DNA of 64,000 nucleotides from Rotaria sordida (GCA_905250125.1 CAJNOL010000623.1:46839-110838); one strand, 5' to 3'. Positions 28,190 through 40,972 are shown, counted from the first letter of the stretch. Numbers and translations: made by a program. The notes: generated by a model not told the origin, from the sequence alone.

Positions 28190-30631
28190 ATGTTACGAAG
28201 TTGTTATATTTTCGTTCTATTTTGTTTCTTTACTATTAATATTCTAATAATCGAGAGTCGATCGATTTCTGATGATACTATTGAAACTATTCTAAGTGAT
28301 CCATTAAATGATAATCATCGAAAATTATTACATACTTTTACTAGTTATCGTCATCGTTTTGAACAATCTGCTAATTTCAAAGCACTTCGATGGACATTAG
28401 GAAGTCAAAAAACTTCTGGATTATGTGATCTTTGTGATTTAGGCGTACCTGTAGTAAGTTAATTTGTCAATTTTCAATATTAAAATTTGTCTTTTTTTCT
28501 ATATATGATAGATTCGGTTACTTCTTGAACTTAATCAAACAAGTCTTATTGACGAAGTAGTTAACACTTTTTGTAGAGAATATATATTACTTGATGAAAA
28601 TGTTTGTCGTGGTGCTGCTTATGAATATCTGGTAAAAAAAAAGTTTTTTTGTTTTCAAAAAAAATATATATATATATATATTAATTTTGCTAAATATAGG
28701 GTGCAGTATTTCAAGTTATTGAATTAACTTCTTTTACTAATAAACAACTTTGTGCATTAGCATTTGAATGTCAACCACAAAGAGATTTTCCTATTTTCAA
28801 TTGGAATGTAACATTTCCTGATAAACCAAAACCAACACCTCAACCACCACAACCTCCATCAGTAAGTAGAATTTTATTTTTATTATCTTTCAAATCAAAT
28901 TTCATAATGGAAATATTTAACAAAACTAGTTCTGTTTGGAAAGAACGATTAAATATATCGCGATAGAGTACTTTGATTTTTTGTTTATTGTAGCCAGATT
29001 CACCAAAATTGAATATTCTTCATTTGTCTGATCTACATGTTGATTTTTCCTATAAACCAGGATCACAAGCTGATTGTTCCCAACCTTTATGTTGCAGAGA
29101 AGGTCAACCAGGTAAATATCTTATACATGATATTTTATTGATAATAGTTTAATATGTGTTATTTTTTTTTACATTAGTTCCTAGTCATAAAGGTGCTGGA
29201 TTTTGGTAAAGAATTCGAACAATCTTAAAGTGCATTCTATTTATATCGATACTTTAGGGGTGATTATCGAAATTGTGATGTTCCTTTTTGGACAGCTGAA
29301 GCACTATTAAAATATGCTGCTGAGATTGAAAAAGTAATTTTCATCTGATGAAGATACGTTTTATAAACATATATATATTATTTTTGATAGGTAGATTTTA
29401 TTTATTATACAGGTGATTTACCAGCTCATAATGTTTGGAATCAATCTCGTACTGATCAACTCTATTCCATTAATACTATCAATAATATGTTAGCAACTAT
29501 TTTTCCAAATAAAACATTTTATTCAGCTGTTGGTAATCATGAAGCTGGTATATAACTTTCTTAACATATTTTTCATCATTGTTTGATCTTTTCTTTTGTA
29601 TAGCTCCATGTAATTTATATCCAACACCAAATATTCGAACGGATAATATATCTTGGTTATATGAAACATTAGCTGATAATTGGATAAAATTAGGTTTATC
29701 AAATGATACACGTGATAGTATTTTACATGGAGCTTTTTATACAACATTAATACGACCTGGTTTACGATTAATTTCACTTAATATGAATTATTGTACATCA
29801 GATAACTTTTGGTTAATTATTAATGCAACTGATCCACTTGGTCAACTTCAATGGGTAAGTTTTATAATGATGAAAATATAATTATGAACAAATCTTGTTT
29901 AGTTAATTCAATGGTTACAATATGCTGAAGATCATGAAGAAAAAGTACATCTTATTGGACATCAACCTCCTCGTTCTTGTTTTGCAGTATTTAGTTGGAA
30001 TTTTAATAAAATTATTAATCGGTAAAAATTTCAAAATAAATTCTATTACCTATAATATTATTGCTAGATATGAAAATACAATTGCTGGTCAATTTTATGG
30101 TCATGCCCATTCAGAAGAACTAATGATTTTCTATGATGAAATTAACAGACAACGACCTGTTTCAATGGTATAGTATTTTCTTTTTATTGTTCCGTATGTA
30201 ATCATATTTCTACATAGGCTTATATTGGGCCATCAGTAACAACTTATTCATATTTAAATCCAGGTTATCGTGTATATACAATTGATGGTGATTATCAAGG
30301 AAGTTCATTTTGGACACTTGATTATCATACAGTTATAATGAATTTAACTGCATCGAATATGTATAATCAAACTATATTTCTTAAAGAATATGATGCTCGT
30401 GATGCATATCAAATGGAAAATTTATTTCCTAATGATTGGAATAATCTTATTCAACGATTAGAAAATGATATTGATGGTCCATTAATGGGTACAGTTTATC
30501 AACATTATACAAAATCATATGAAGATGGAAGTCGATGTGATCATAACTGTCGTCGAGGGCTTATATGTGATTTTAAAAGTGCTCGTTCAGAAGATCCTCA
30601 TGCGTGTGATTCAATTCCACCATTTAATTAA
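28190..30631 (+). CDS. Acid sphingomyelinase-like phosphodiesterase, copy 1
   Basis: Secreted/lysosomal metal-dependent enzyme that splits sphingomyelin to ceramide and phosphocholine. Eleven exons: 28190-28453, 28512-28631, 28700-28861, 28994-29111, 29178-29205, 29258-29333, 29391-29547, 29604-29854, 29903-30021, 30068-30167 and 30218-30631; 602 residues (human SMPD1 about 630). Order: signal peptide from MLRSCYIFVLFCF, saposin-B domain with CDLCDL, Pro-rich linker (PKPTPQPPQPP), metallophosphatase core, Cys-rich tail. Metal ligands by position: D195 and H197 (HLSDLHVD), D265 (TGDLPAHN), N305 (VGNHE), H412 (LIGHQPP), H444 and H446 (YGHAH), with nearly the same spacing as the human ligands. 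The ATG at 28136 would add 18 residues before the signal peptide, so 28190 is preferred. AATAAA-like signals follow within 110 bp. Confidence 0.93.
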
Positions 30632-30774
30632 TCCTTTTTTTTTTTATTGTAATTCATTTTTTTGTTAAATAATTTTTTTAATGGATAAATGAATTATATA
30701 CTAAAATAAATTTGGAATATTAGTATTTTAATAAACAGAATTTTCTTTATTATTGTAGTTATTTTCGATTTACA

Positions 30775-33324
30775 ATGTGGTCTATCTTTCAATATTGTCG
30801 ATTATTGTCTTTCTTAATTATTTACTTGATAATGATTAATGCTCGATCGATTTATAAAGATACTATCAATAGATCGATTGATGATCCTTTTAATAATGTT
30901 GATCGAAATCTATTGATTACTCTTGCTAACTATCGTCATCGATTTGAGAGATCAATGAATTTTAAAAAATTACGATGGACATTTAGTAATTTAAATAGTA
31001 CAGCAATATGTGATGCTTGTGATCTTTTGGTACCTGAGGTAAATATTTTCTTTTTTCAAGTGTATTATTTTCAAAAGTTAAATATTTTAGATGCGAACAC
31101 TTATCAGAATTAATCGATCAGATTTAATTGATGATGTTGCTATGCGATTTTGTAAATACTATAAGTTACTTGATCCAAATGTTTGTTTAGGAGCTGTAAA
31201 TGAATATAAAGTAAATCTTCTATTATTGAATATGTGAAATTAAAGATTCGTTTTCACATTAGAATGTTATAATAGAAGTGCTTGTAATGTCTCCACTTAC
31301 AAATAAAGAACTTTGTTCGTTAGCATTCGAATGTCAACCACCACCATATTTCCCTATAGTTGGTTGGAATGTAACGTTTCCTGACAAACCAAAACCAACA
31401 CCTCGACCACCACAACCTCCTTCAGTAGGTGACGTTAGAAAACAAAACATATTGAAGATTATTATAAGTTTGAATATATATATACTTCGTATGAATTTAG
31501 CCAGGAGCACCAAAACTAAATGTTCTCCATTTATCTGATATTCATATTGATTTTGCCTACAAACCAGGATCTCAAGCAGATTGTCCTCAACCATTATGTT
31601 GTAGAGAAGGTCAACCTAGTGAGTAATTATTCTATTAAATTTTGATAATTTCTAATCGTTCATGAACAATTTTATAGTACCTAGTCATACAGGTGCTGGT
31701 TTCTGGTAAGATTATTTATTAACATCATACTAAAACATAAGTATATAAACTATTAAAGGGGTGACTATCGAAATTGTGATATTCCCTATTGGACTGCAGA
31801 ATATATATTAAAATATGCTGCTGAATTAGAAAATGTAATTATAATTTTTCTAATAATTAGGGAGTTGCGGGTCGACATTTTTGTAGGCCTGTAGCTTCCT
31901 ACTATTAATACTATCATGTAATCGTTGTATTTTTCAAAGATTGATTTTATATATTATACGGGTGATTTACCAGCTCATAATGTTTGGAATCAATCTCGTA
32001 CTGATCAACTCTATTCCATCAATACTATCAATAATATGTTAGCAACTATTTTTCCAAATAAAACATTTTATTCAGCTGTTGGTAATCATGAAGCTGGTAT
32101 ATAACTTTCTTCACATATTCTTTATCATTGTTTGATCTTTTCTTTTGTATAGCTCCATGTAATTTATATCCAACACCAAATATTCGAACGGATAATATAT
32201 CTTGGTTATATGAAACATTAGCTGATAATTGGATAAAATTAGGTTTATCAAATGATACACGTGATAGTATTTTACATGGAGCTTTCTATACAACATTAGT
32301 ACGACCTGGTTTACGATTAATTTCACTTAATATGAATTATTGTTCGAGAGAAAATTTTTGGTTGCTTATTAATACGACTGATCCACTTGGTCAACTTCAA
32401 TGGGTAAGTTTTATAATGATAAAAATATAATTATGAGCAAATCTTGTTTAGTTAATTCAATGGTTACAATATGCTGAAGATCATGAAGAAAAAGTGCATA
32501 TTATTGGTCATCATCCACCACGATCATGTTTAGCATCATGGGGTTGGAATTTTTATAAAATTGTTAATAGGTTATACATTTAGAAGCATCTAGAGCGGTA
32601 GCCATCCTTCCAATCTTGAAAAATTTTCGTTTTTTCTTGTTGAGTAATTCTCAAAAAAAAAACTCTCGATGGGCGACCTCGAAAGATCCCTTTAGATATT
32701 AAAAATAATCTCATATTATCTATAGAATTTTCTGTTGATCTAGATATGAAAATACGATTGCTGGTCAATTTTATGGACATACACATTATGATGAATTTTT
32801 AATGTTTTATGATGAAATAGATCAGAAACGTCCCGTATCGATGGTTTGATTTTCTTTTTCTTTTGTATTAAACAGATTATAATATTTTTTTTCTACATGA
32901 CTTTTAGGCTTATATGGGACCATCGTTGACAACAAGTTCTTATTTAAATCCTGGTTATCGTATCTATTCAATTGATGGTGAATATTCTGGAAGTTCTTAT
33001 TGGGTACTTGATCATCGTACAGTAATTATGAATTTAACTGCATCAAATCTGTATAATAAAACAATTTTTATTGATGAATATGATGCTCGTGATGCATATC
33101 AAATGGAAAATTTATTTCCTAATGACTGGAATAATCTTGTAGAAAAATTAAAAAATGATTTAGATGGTTCATTAATGAGTTTAGTTTATCAATATTATAC
33201 TAAATCATATGCTAATGGAAATCAATGTGATCATATTTGTCGTCGTGGACTTTTATGTAGTTTTATAAGTGCTCGAGAAAATAATCCACATGGATGTGAT
33301 TCTATTCCACCGTTTGTTTTATAA
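30775..33324 (+). CDS. Acid sphingomyelinase-like phosphodiesterase, copy 2 (tandem paralogue)
   Basis: Tandem duplicate 143 bp downstream of copy 1. Eleven exons: 30775-31038, 31091-31210, 31263-31424, 31501-31618, 31678-31705, 31759-31834, 31940-32096, 32153-32403, 32452-32570, 32744-32843 and 32908-33324; 603 residues. The first ten exons have exactly the same lengths as those of copy 1; only the last is one codon longer. Signal peptide from [13 protein letters not shown], saposin-B Cys (CDACDL), and the same metal ligands: D195/H197 (HLSDIHID), D265, N305, H412 (IIGHHPP), H444/H446 (YGHTH, closer to human GHTH than copy 1). Exons 7-8 and their introns are almost identical to copy 1, while other parts have diverged. 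Intron 9 carries extra sequence (173 bp against 46 bp). Likely active by motif content. Confidence 0.93.
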
Positions 33325-33663
33325 ACCATAATGCTTTCTATTTTGTATAATTTATTTTCTATATATATATATGTATTTATTTCTGATCAATAATATTTTT
33401 TTTTTTATCTAAAAACTTTTGATCACACTCGTTCTTTTTCTTTCTCCTATCTGAACAATTTTATACTATATTACATAAAGAAGATTTCGACAATAAAACA
33501 AAAAGAAAACATATAATCGATTGAATAATATAAGAATTAATTGAGTAAATACACATGGCTATAGAAGATTTACCGGAAGAAATCACCTGAATAACAAAAA
33601 GAAAAGAAAAAGCCTTAATTGACAAATATATATTAAATAAAAAGAAGTATATCGATCCTTCTC
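33325..33663. other. Intergenic between converging genes, no gene seen
   Basis: 3' flanks of sphingomyelinase copy 2 and of the minus-strand unknown gene. T-rich, with a short TA repeat near 33359-33371. No separate feature seen. Confidence 0.6.
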
Positions 33664-34581
33664 TTATCGTCGAATTTTAAAATTAGTTGCTTGTGATAAA
33701 CGTGTATAATTATTAGTTCGTAAAATTGGACGACCAATTGAATTAACTTGAAAACGTTCTCGTGTACATTGAAATGGAGTACTGAATACAGGTCGTGATT
33801 GTTGATAAACATTGATTAATGAATTTCTAGAATATGGTTGACATGAATTTGGAATAAAAAATTGATTAGTTGGATAAGTTTGTGGAATACGAAATGATGG
33901 TATTGTTTTTTCTAAAATATAAAAAAGAAAATTAATGTCTTTGAAACTTTCTGTTCAAACTTGTTTGTATTTGAGTTGAAATTGATTGATTAAGTTTTTG
34001 TTGAACAATTGATGATGATGATGATGATGATGATGATATTTGCTGTGGATAATTATAATTGCCCATTAAATGTGTTGTTGAACTATTATTTGTTGATGAA
34101 TGATTATAAAATGGATGATAAGTTAATAATTCTAAATCATTATTTGTTTTATGAATTATTGGTTCATCAATTGAAGAAAAACGAAAATTATCATAAATAG
34201 ACATTGTTGATGATTTAATAGATGAATTAAATGTTGGAATCTAGATAGATCATTAAATTTTAATTCGTTTTATTTTTCTATTTTAAAAACACACCTCAAA
34301 AGAATTATTATTTTCTTCTATATTTCTCGAAGTAAAATCCATATTCATTCGTTGTAATGATAATAATGATGATTTCATTTGAGTTGATGTATTTGATGGT
34401 TGTCCAATCTTACGTTCTGCCTAAAGTATCGAAAAGAAAAAACGTTTTTTTTTTTCGTTTATTGCATTTGTTTATTTACTCCAATTGGTTTAAGATTTGC
34501 AAAAACAAAATTTGGTATAGGATATTGATTTTCTTGTAATAATAACAATTCATCCACACTTGGATCTATTGATGTTGTCAT
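33664..34581 (-). CDS. Unrecognised 251-residue protein, Ser/Asn-rich
   Basis: Four exons, 34480-34581, 34295-34420, 33961-34240 and 33664-33911, join in phase to a 251-residue product starting MTTSIDPSVDELLLLQENQY. It has no signal peptide or membrane segment. It is rich in Ser, Asn and Gln, with a pure Ser run coded by a TCA/TCG-type repeat (the (GAT)n at about 34010-34036 on the plus strand), and ends in an Arg/Asn-rich basic tail (RPILRTNNYTRLSQATNFKI). The N-terminal PSVDELLLLQENQYPIPNFV is the best candidate for a conserved motif. The phase-consistent exons with sensible splice sites support a real gene; I do not recognise a family. Confidence 0.6.
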
Positions 34582-36410
34582 TGTTTTGCCGATGATTACA
34601 ACAGTTATTCGACTTGTATATATATATATGATATATAAACACAATTGATTGTCAGTCTGAGGAAATAATTAATCAAATCATGTTTTTTCTTGTTCGACTA
34701 ATTAGATACGAGAACAACTGACGATAACATAAAAACTATTTCTCATGACGATAATATATATATGCGATGGATGTTCAATATAAATAATTATATATAAAGA
34801 AAGAAAACAAACACGCGCCATGGAAATCAATATTCAATATGTCCACAATCGTTGAAATGAGACTAGAATTACGAAACCGATATTTTTGAAACTAGGAGAT
34901 CTCTTCAAAAAAAAACATACTCAGAAGTTCACCAGAAAAATTTTGTTTTTTCGAAAAACCAAAAAGCATTTAGTGGTATTCTCGTTCACAGAAGCGCTTG
35001 TTACTTTCTTCTAATAAAGTAATGATAGTAAAATTTACTGACAAGCCATATAAATGAAAAAGAAATATGATCATACGTATTGTATATTATTAATTTTTTC
35101 ATATTTGTCGATGAGAATATACAGACCAAATAAGTATACGAAAATAATAAGTTATTTATTGTATTATGGGTGACACTTTTGCAGAGTATTTTTCTAATAA
35201 CTAGATTTATTTCAACAAATAAGTGATTTTTCATTTTGTTTCAACTATGTATTCCATAAAAATTTCATTCGACAAAAAATAGATTCGCAAAAGGCATCTA
35301 AGGCAAGTATAGAAAAAGTAAATTGAGCTAATTTTTGTATATAAGATACATTTTTACCTCTAAAAAGATAAGCTTACAACTAGTCCCATTTGATTAACGG
35401 ATATTTCTTATGTTCTCTATGAAGTCTAACGTCACACTATGATGTTAGTTCATTTTTCTTGTTGGTTAAACATGTCTCTAACGAGGGAATGTTTTTAACT
35501 GATCAGTCACTTTTGAATTCAAACTCTGCATAAGATAGGTCCCCTTAGGCCTTCTGTACAGAGTTATAGGTATTATACTAGAATTTTAGCGTCTGGTATA
35601 ATATATACCATCATTCGATTTGTTCGTATTTACTATGTCAGACGTTAAAATTCCAGTAAAATACCTATAATACTGGATAGAAGGCCTAAGGAGACTTATC
35701 CTTGTGACATTTTTATATCACACTAGGTTCTATCCTATGTACTGAGTCCGAATTCAAAAGCAATTAATCAATTGAAAACGTTCCCTCTTAGGAGTCCAAA
35801 TGAAGGAAAAACAACAAACAGAAGAAATCGGAAGAACATTTTACAAAGCAGCTCCTAGTGCCACGAGAAAGGTTCAAAAACCAAGGTTCTCCTGGATAAA
35901 ATCAGGAGGTTTGGTAACCATAAATGAGACGTTCATTAGAAATTATAATATGCATCATATTTCTTGGACTTCTCAATTAAATAATCATTCACAACATAGC
36001 TTCATATGATATCTTAAGATTCCAATTTCTTTAGTTATTTGATAATTTGCACATAAACGTCATCAAAAATATTTTCACTCATTTTCTAATTGATTTATTA
36101 ATTATATTTTCAATTTTTTTGTTGTTGAAAAACAATCGTATTGATTCAATGTCCTTTCAAATAACTTAACCATTTAAATAAGACTAAAATTATATTTTTA
36201 TTATTTGAAATACAGCAGTAAAAAGAAATGAACAAGAGACAATTGCACTGCATAAAGACGAAATTAAAGTAGCGCGACCAACGTGGCACATTTCTATTCT
36301 TATTTCTTCTCGAATGAGTAGAAAATAAAGTTAAAAAGAAAAATCACGCATAATACAAATACAATAACATTCAAAAAAACAAAAACAAACGAAAAGAAAA
36401 AGAAAGAATA
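34582..36410. other. Intergenic region with one foldback element
   Basis: No gene is recognised. It contains a 0.33-kb foldback element (about 35471-35799) and a short hairpin CTCCTG/CAGGAG at about 35888-35908. The open frame at 35800-36009 begins inside the element's tip and lacks splice or domain support. Confidence 0.6.
35471..35799. mobile_element. Foldback/MITE-like element, copy 1
   Basis: Inverted repeat centred near 35635. Perfect pairs are CTTTTGAATTC at 35510-35520 with its complement at 35750-35760, and CCTTAGGCCTTCT at 35543-35555 with 35679-35691. Outer sequence on both sides reads GAGGGAAYGTTTT followed by AACTGATCA- or AATTGATTA-like bases. The same terminal block occurs at 42.6-42.9 kb, which points to a shared non-autonomous transposon family. 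No coding capacity. Confidence 0.7.
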
Positions 36411-37323
36411 TTAATGAAAATGTTTGTAAACTGCTATAGGTACATCAAGAGAATATTTTGGTTCTTCTTTTGTTAATTGTAAATATTCTTTTGGTGATGT
36501 TTCATGACGAATCCAATGTAGAACAATTTCTTGATCTGATGGACAAGATTTAACAAAAGCTTCATGTTCATAAGCTGAACCAAGATAACGCCATAATGAT
36601 GAATATTCAACTGGAATTGATAAATGAAGAAGATAATCAGCAGCAACACGAATATGTTGTAATTTAGGCCATAATGAACAATCAAGACCTGTTATTTCAT
36701 TTCCACACATATATTTTGTTCCTCGTTGTCGAAGAAATGTATTAATTTTTTCTAATTCATCTAATAATAATTGTGGATTATTTGTTACATCTTTAATTAA
36801 ATAAGTAAAACGTGTAAAAACATTTGATTGAACTCTAAATGCTTCAGAATCTTGTCTTGATAATTTATAATTTGTAAATGATGAATCAAGATAATCTTCA
36901 ATATCATCAATATCATTTAAAAAAATATCACCATGTACAAGTGTTGGTAATTTTTTTGATATTTCTTTAAATTCTTTTGGTGGATTTTTACGATTTATTG
37001 TTATGACATCAAAATTAAAATCATTTTCAATTTCACATTTTATTAATAATTTAAGAAATACATCATGACAAAATGGACATGCACCTTTTGATCGACCATC
37101 TCGACCAGCTATAGAAGAAACATAATAATAATAATAATAATAATAATATTATGACACTATTCAATTCTTTTCTTCTTACCTTTGATAAATAAATGAACTT
37201 TTTGATCATCTCCATCAGTTAATAAACTGCGCTAGAAATACAAAAAAATTAAAAATGATTTCTGATTAAAAAAAAAGACTCGCTTACAGGATCAAACTGT
37301 TCCTTCTCACTTTCCTCTGACAT
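36411..37323 (-). CDS. Chloride intracellular channel protein (CLIC/EXC-4 family)
   Basis: Soluble GST-fold protein that can associate with membranes; invertebrate members (EXC-4, fly Clic) act in tube formation and membrane transport. Three exons, 37288-37323, 37180-37231 and 36411-37108, give 261 residues. Thioredoxin-like N-domain: KVHLFIKAGRDGRSKGACPFC with the active-site Cys40-Pro-Phe-Cys43, then DVITINRKNPP and the loop KLPTLVHGD. All-helical C-domain: TKYMCGNEITGLDCSLWPKL, HIRVAADYLLHLSIPVEYSS, LWRYLGSAYEHEAFVKSCPS and DQEIVLHW, closely following fly and worm CLICs. The site is CPFC, whereas vertebrate CLIC1 has CPFS. Strong family call. Confidence 0.93.
37109..37179. repeat. (AAT)n microsatellite within a CLIC intron
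   Basis: The 71-bp second intron of the CLIC gene is largely a trinucleotide ATA/AAT run at about 37121-37149. Confidence 0.85.
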
Positions 37324-40049
37324 AGCTAACTATCTTCTTTTTTTTTCTTTGTAATATGCGTACGAGTGTGTTGGAAATATCGGTAACAAATTAAAGCTGC
37401 ATGATGATAAAAAAAAGCTCGCTGATCACAACGACGACAACTAAATGTCTTTTTCTTTTCTTTGTTCGATACTAAGAGTGTTCTCATCTGCATACTGACA
37501 CTCGTGTAAAATGAGAAAAAAAAACGAGAAGAATAAGTAATACAGCCTGTTCTTTTCTTTGTTTTATATCTATTTAACTACATGTAGTTTCTAGGTTAAA
37601 AAAAAAAAAGAAGGAAGAATATGTCTATTCAGTTTATAATTTAAATTAATAGACAAAGAAAAGAATAGAAATAATTGATCTCGAAGAAGGAACATGACAT
37701 TATTTTAATTTTACTAGATTTCAGTTTATATTTGGTTGATATGTATTAACTTACTCTCGATGAAGCTTTGTTCTGCATGATGGGCCACATGAACGGTGAT
37801 CAAATGAATTTATCTCAATATGAGAGGATAAATGAAAGACAAGCGAGAAGAAAAAAAAGAAAGAAGGCCAACGAGGCTCAAGTTATATAACTATATTTAT
37901 ATGCTTCTCATACATCTAGTTATAACACATCGTCAAGATTTTGATTAATAAACAGCAAATAAATAAACTCACTGGAATCGGATGAAGTTGATTTGTATAA
38001 AGTATTGATCTTGGTAAAAGAATAACTTGCATTATTGTTTCGTATTAATCAAATCAATTAGAACGTGATAGCCTTTGGATTCTTTTTTTTATTATTCATA
38101 TATGTCTATCTTTATGCACACAAGAGTGAGTTAGTAAATGTATTCAAAATTAGATCTACATACATATAAAAACGAATGCACCTCATCCATTGAACATAAT
38201 GTACACTTTCTCTTTACTATGCTATTTACTCACGACTTCTCTTTTTTTTTCTCTTTTATTGGAAGTGATTAGAGTTCTTCTTCTTCTTCTTCTTCTTCGC
38301 TCTATCCTTTTGCCCTATGGACATCATTTTTTTTTGGTACTTCTTTCTTTTTCTCTTTCTCTTATTCTGACCATTTATCCTATTGATAAATTGTAGAATG
38401 ATAATAATTGCCTTGTGAATTGAGTTCGACACCTTTTCGAATACACGAAAAATAAAGAAATGCTTATGATACGGCTTCTTTTATTTCATGATATGAAAGA
38501 ATTTCATTTGGCCTTTGTCGACAATCGTACCGTGCATTTGATTATTCACCTTCGCATTTAATACCGTAACAAGAACGTATCAAATAAAAGCTGAGTTCAA
38601 TGTACATGTACACATTTGTACAAAGAGCAAGTAAAAGGACAAATGAACTCATCTTATCATTTGATAATGTTGATGAAAATGATAGAATAAGAAAAAGAGA
38701 ATAAGATGAATACGAGAATAATAATTGAACATATCAATTTTATTATTCATTTTCAATGAAAAACTTTCTCTTTGATGAGAAAATGTTTGACATTATTTAG
38801 AAAAACAAAATTATCATTCAGTATTGACAATAAATCAATAAACTTCAAGTGCAACTACTTGAACAAACGTTGGTCATCATTGTATAAATACTACTAGACT
38901 TTTAAAGTAACAATGAAATAATACATTATAAATCATTTTCATCAATCATCAAGAAAAAAAAAATTCTAGAGTTACTCATGCGATGAAATTTTTGACGTTT
39001 CTATCAAGTAGACAATTGAACTATTTCTTTTCAAACTTGAATTTTATTTACAATAGTTTCACATATTTATTTTAATAATCAATATATGTAGATAAATTTC
39101 TTATATAACACAAAATATAAGTAGACTAAAACCAACATTAAAGTATAGTAGAAAGATAGTCGTAATTCAGAAATCAATCAAGATTAATATATGTTAACAG
39201 TTAATGATGAAAAATCATCAAACATTAATGAAGTTAATCAATCACAATAATAATGTTGAAGTATTATATCAATTTCTGATATAGTTGGTGATCCATTCAT
39301 GAGATATGTTTACTAAAGTTCAGTTATGTAATTGTATGCTTATAATGTCAGTAACGTGCAATAAAATTTTTTTTAATAACTTCACTCTAAATATTTAGAG
39401 AAAAAAAAAGAGAAATTTCAAATAGTCTTAAAATTCGAATATCTTGAAACGAATTAGATTTAGATATTATGAATTTCTTCGCTTGAAATTGCTTAAAGTA
39501 TTAATTTATGAGAAAAATAACGTAATGTTTGAAAAATGAAAAAAAAAATTGAAAGTGATTGAATTATGAAACTCGATAAAAAAGAATACTTCTAATACAT
39601 ATAAGTATCGGTGTCAATAGTTCGATAAAGAAATTTACATAAGAATAACGACTTTTAAATTCAATTTTTGTTTTAAAAGAAAAGGTTAAAATTCTATCTA
39701 TCAATTGAACTTTAACTTTCAGTGATAAAGAAATTTTTGTGTCTTATGAATAAATAGAATCTAGACTATATATGTTTCGAACAACTATCGTTTTATAAGT
39801 AATGTTTTCATATGAATTGAATAATAATTATCAAACGATTTAAATGATTCATTCATCAGTACTTTTTAGAAGAAAAGAAAAAAATGAAATTGTCCTTATG
39901 AAAATTTAAATCAAGGACAAACTTCATTTTATACATTGTTCACTTTTTTAAATGGCGGCAAAATATGTTAATCGATGTGAAATTTTGTTTTAGTTATCAA
40001 TAACAAAAAAAATTTCTTTTATTCCCTATTTTTGTTTAACAAAACATAC
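37324..40049. other. Intergenic, no gene seen
   Basis: This 2.7-kb AT-rich stretch upstream of both CLIC (minus) and PLAC8 (plus) contains a (TTC)n run at about 38276-38297. Open frames are short and of simple composition. Regulatory sites for both genes may lie here but none can be named. Confidence 0.6.
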
Positions 40050-40972
40050 ATGAACGAAACAGAACAAAAATGGATGTAACAGACATTCGTTTCACTGATT
40101 ATTTCGTAAACATATTTCGTTTTGTACGTATGCAAAATCGCTCTTTTCTTTTTTCTTCGTCTATCAAAGTCTTCATTTTAATGCATTAAAGCCATTTCGC
40201 TTCTTTTTTATCGCCTACACAAGTAATGAAATGGCAGTAACTGTTTGAGTAGATTGTGTCACAGCAACAATTGCACACAACAATAAGTAATTTAAACATC
40301 AAGAATTCTTTCAAGTCTAAGCTTATATTGAAATTTTGTTTCTTTGTTAAAGAATATATTATTATTAATGGTGTAAGATAAAAAAAGAATTTATTAATAA
40401 ATGAGAATTAAATGATTATTTATATTGATTTTTTTTTTCTTTAGAACAATACGAACACAACCAACTGGAGATGTTTGGGCATTTGAAAATGAATGGAGTA
40501 ATGGAATATGTGGTTGTTGTACCGATCTTGGAACTTGTATAAAAGAAAAAAAAATCGATAACAGACGTAATAAAAATATGTTGTCTGTTGTTTCTTTTTT
40601 TTAAGGTTGTTTTGCTTATTGGTGTTGTCCATGTTTTATGTGTAAATTACATGCACGAACTAATGAATGTTTATGTACTGGATGTTTACCGGGAGGTAAA
40701 TTCATTGAATTTAAAAAGAAAATTTATCTGTTTTATCTTTGTTTATAGCAAATACGGGATTGAGAACGAAAATTCGAACAGGTTTTCGAATTCGGGTATA
40801 AAAAAAAAAAAAAAGAAATAATAATAAAATTCTTTCAAAATATAAATAATTTATTGTTTGAAAATTTTTATTTTTATAGGGAGCAGTATGTGGTGACACA
40901 TGTGCAATGTGTTTTTGTCCATGTTGTTCTATTATACAAATGTATAATGAACTAGAATTTCAAGGACTATGA
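40050..40972 (+). CDS. PLAC8-family Cys-rich protein
   Basis: Small Cys-rich protein of the PLAC8/cornifelin/Onzin family; members act at membranes in cell growth or ion handling. Exons 40445-40536, 40606-40695, 40749-40795 and 40880-40972 are firm; a short first exon, 40050-40075 (MNETEQKW), is my best guess and fits the phase. Total 115 residues, the size of human PLAC8. Motifs: WSNGICGCCTDLGTCCFAYW, CCPCFMCKLHARTNECLC, TKIRTGFRIRGAVCGDTCAM and CFCPCCSIIQMYNELE, matching the family's CC...C and R-x-x-x-x-I-x-G-x-x-x-x-D blocks. Two Cys-rich hydrophobic segments could be membrane-embedded. It ends 178 bp before the Kir start on the same strand. Confidence 0.85.

Noticed and set aside
35800-36009. 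69-codon open frame after the foldback element
   Set aside because: It begins at the element tip, has no domain and no splice support.
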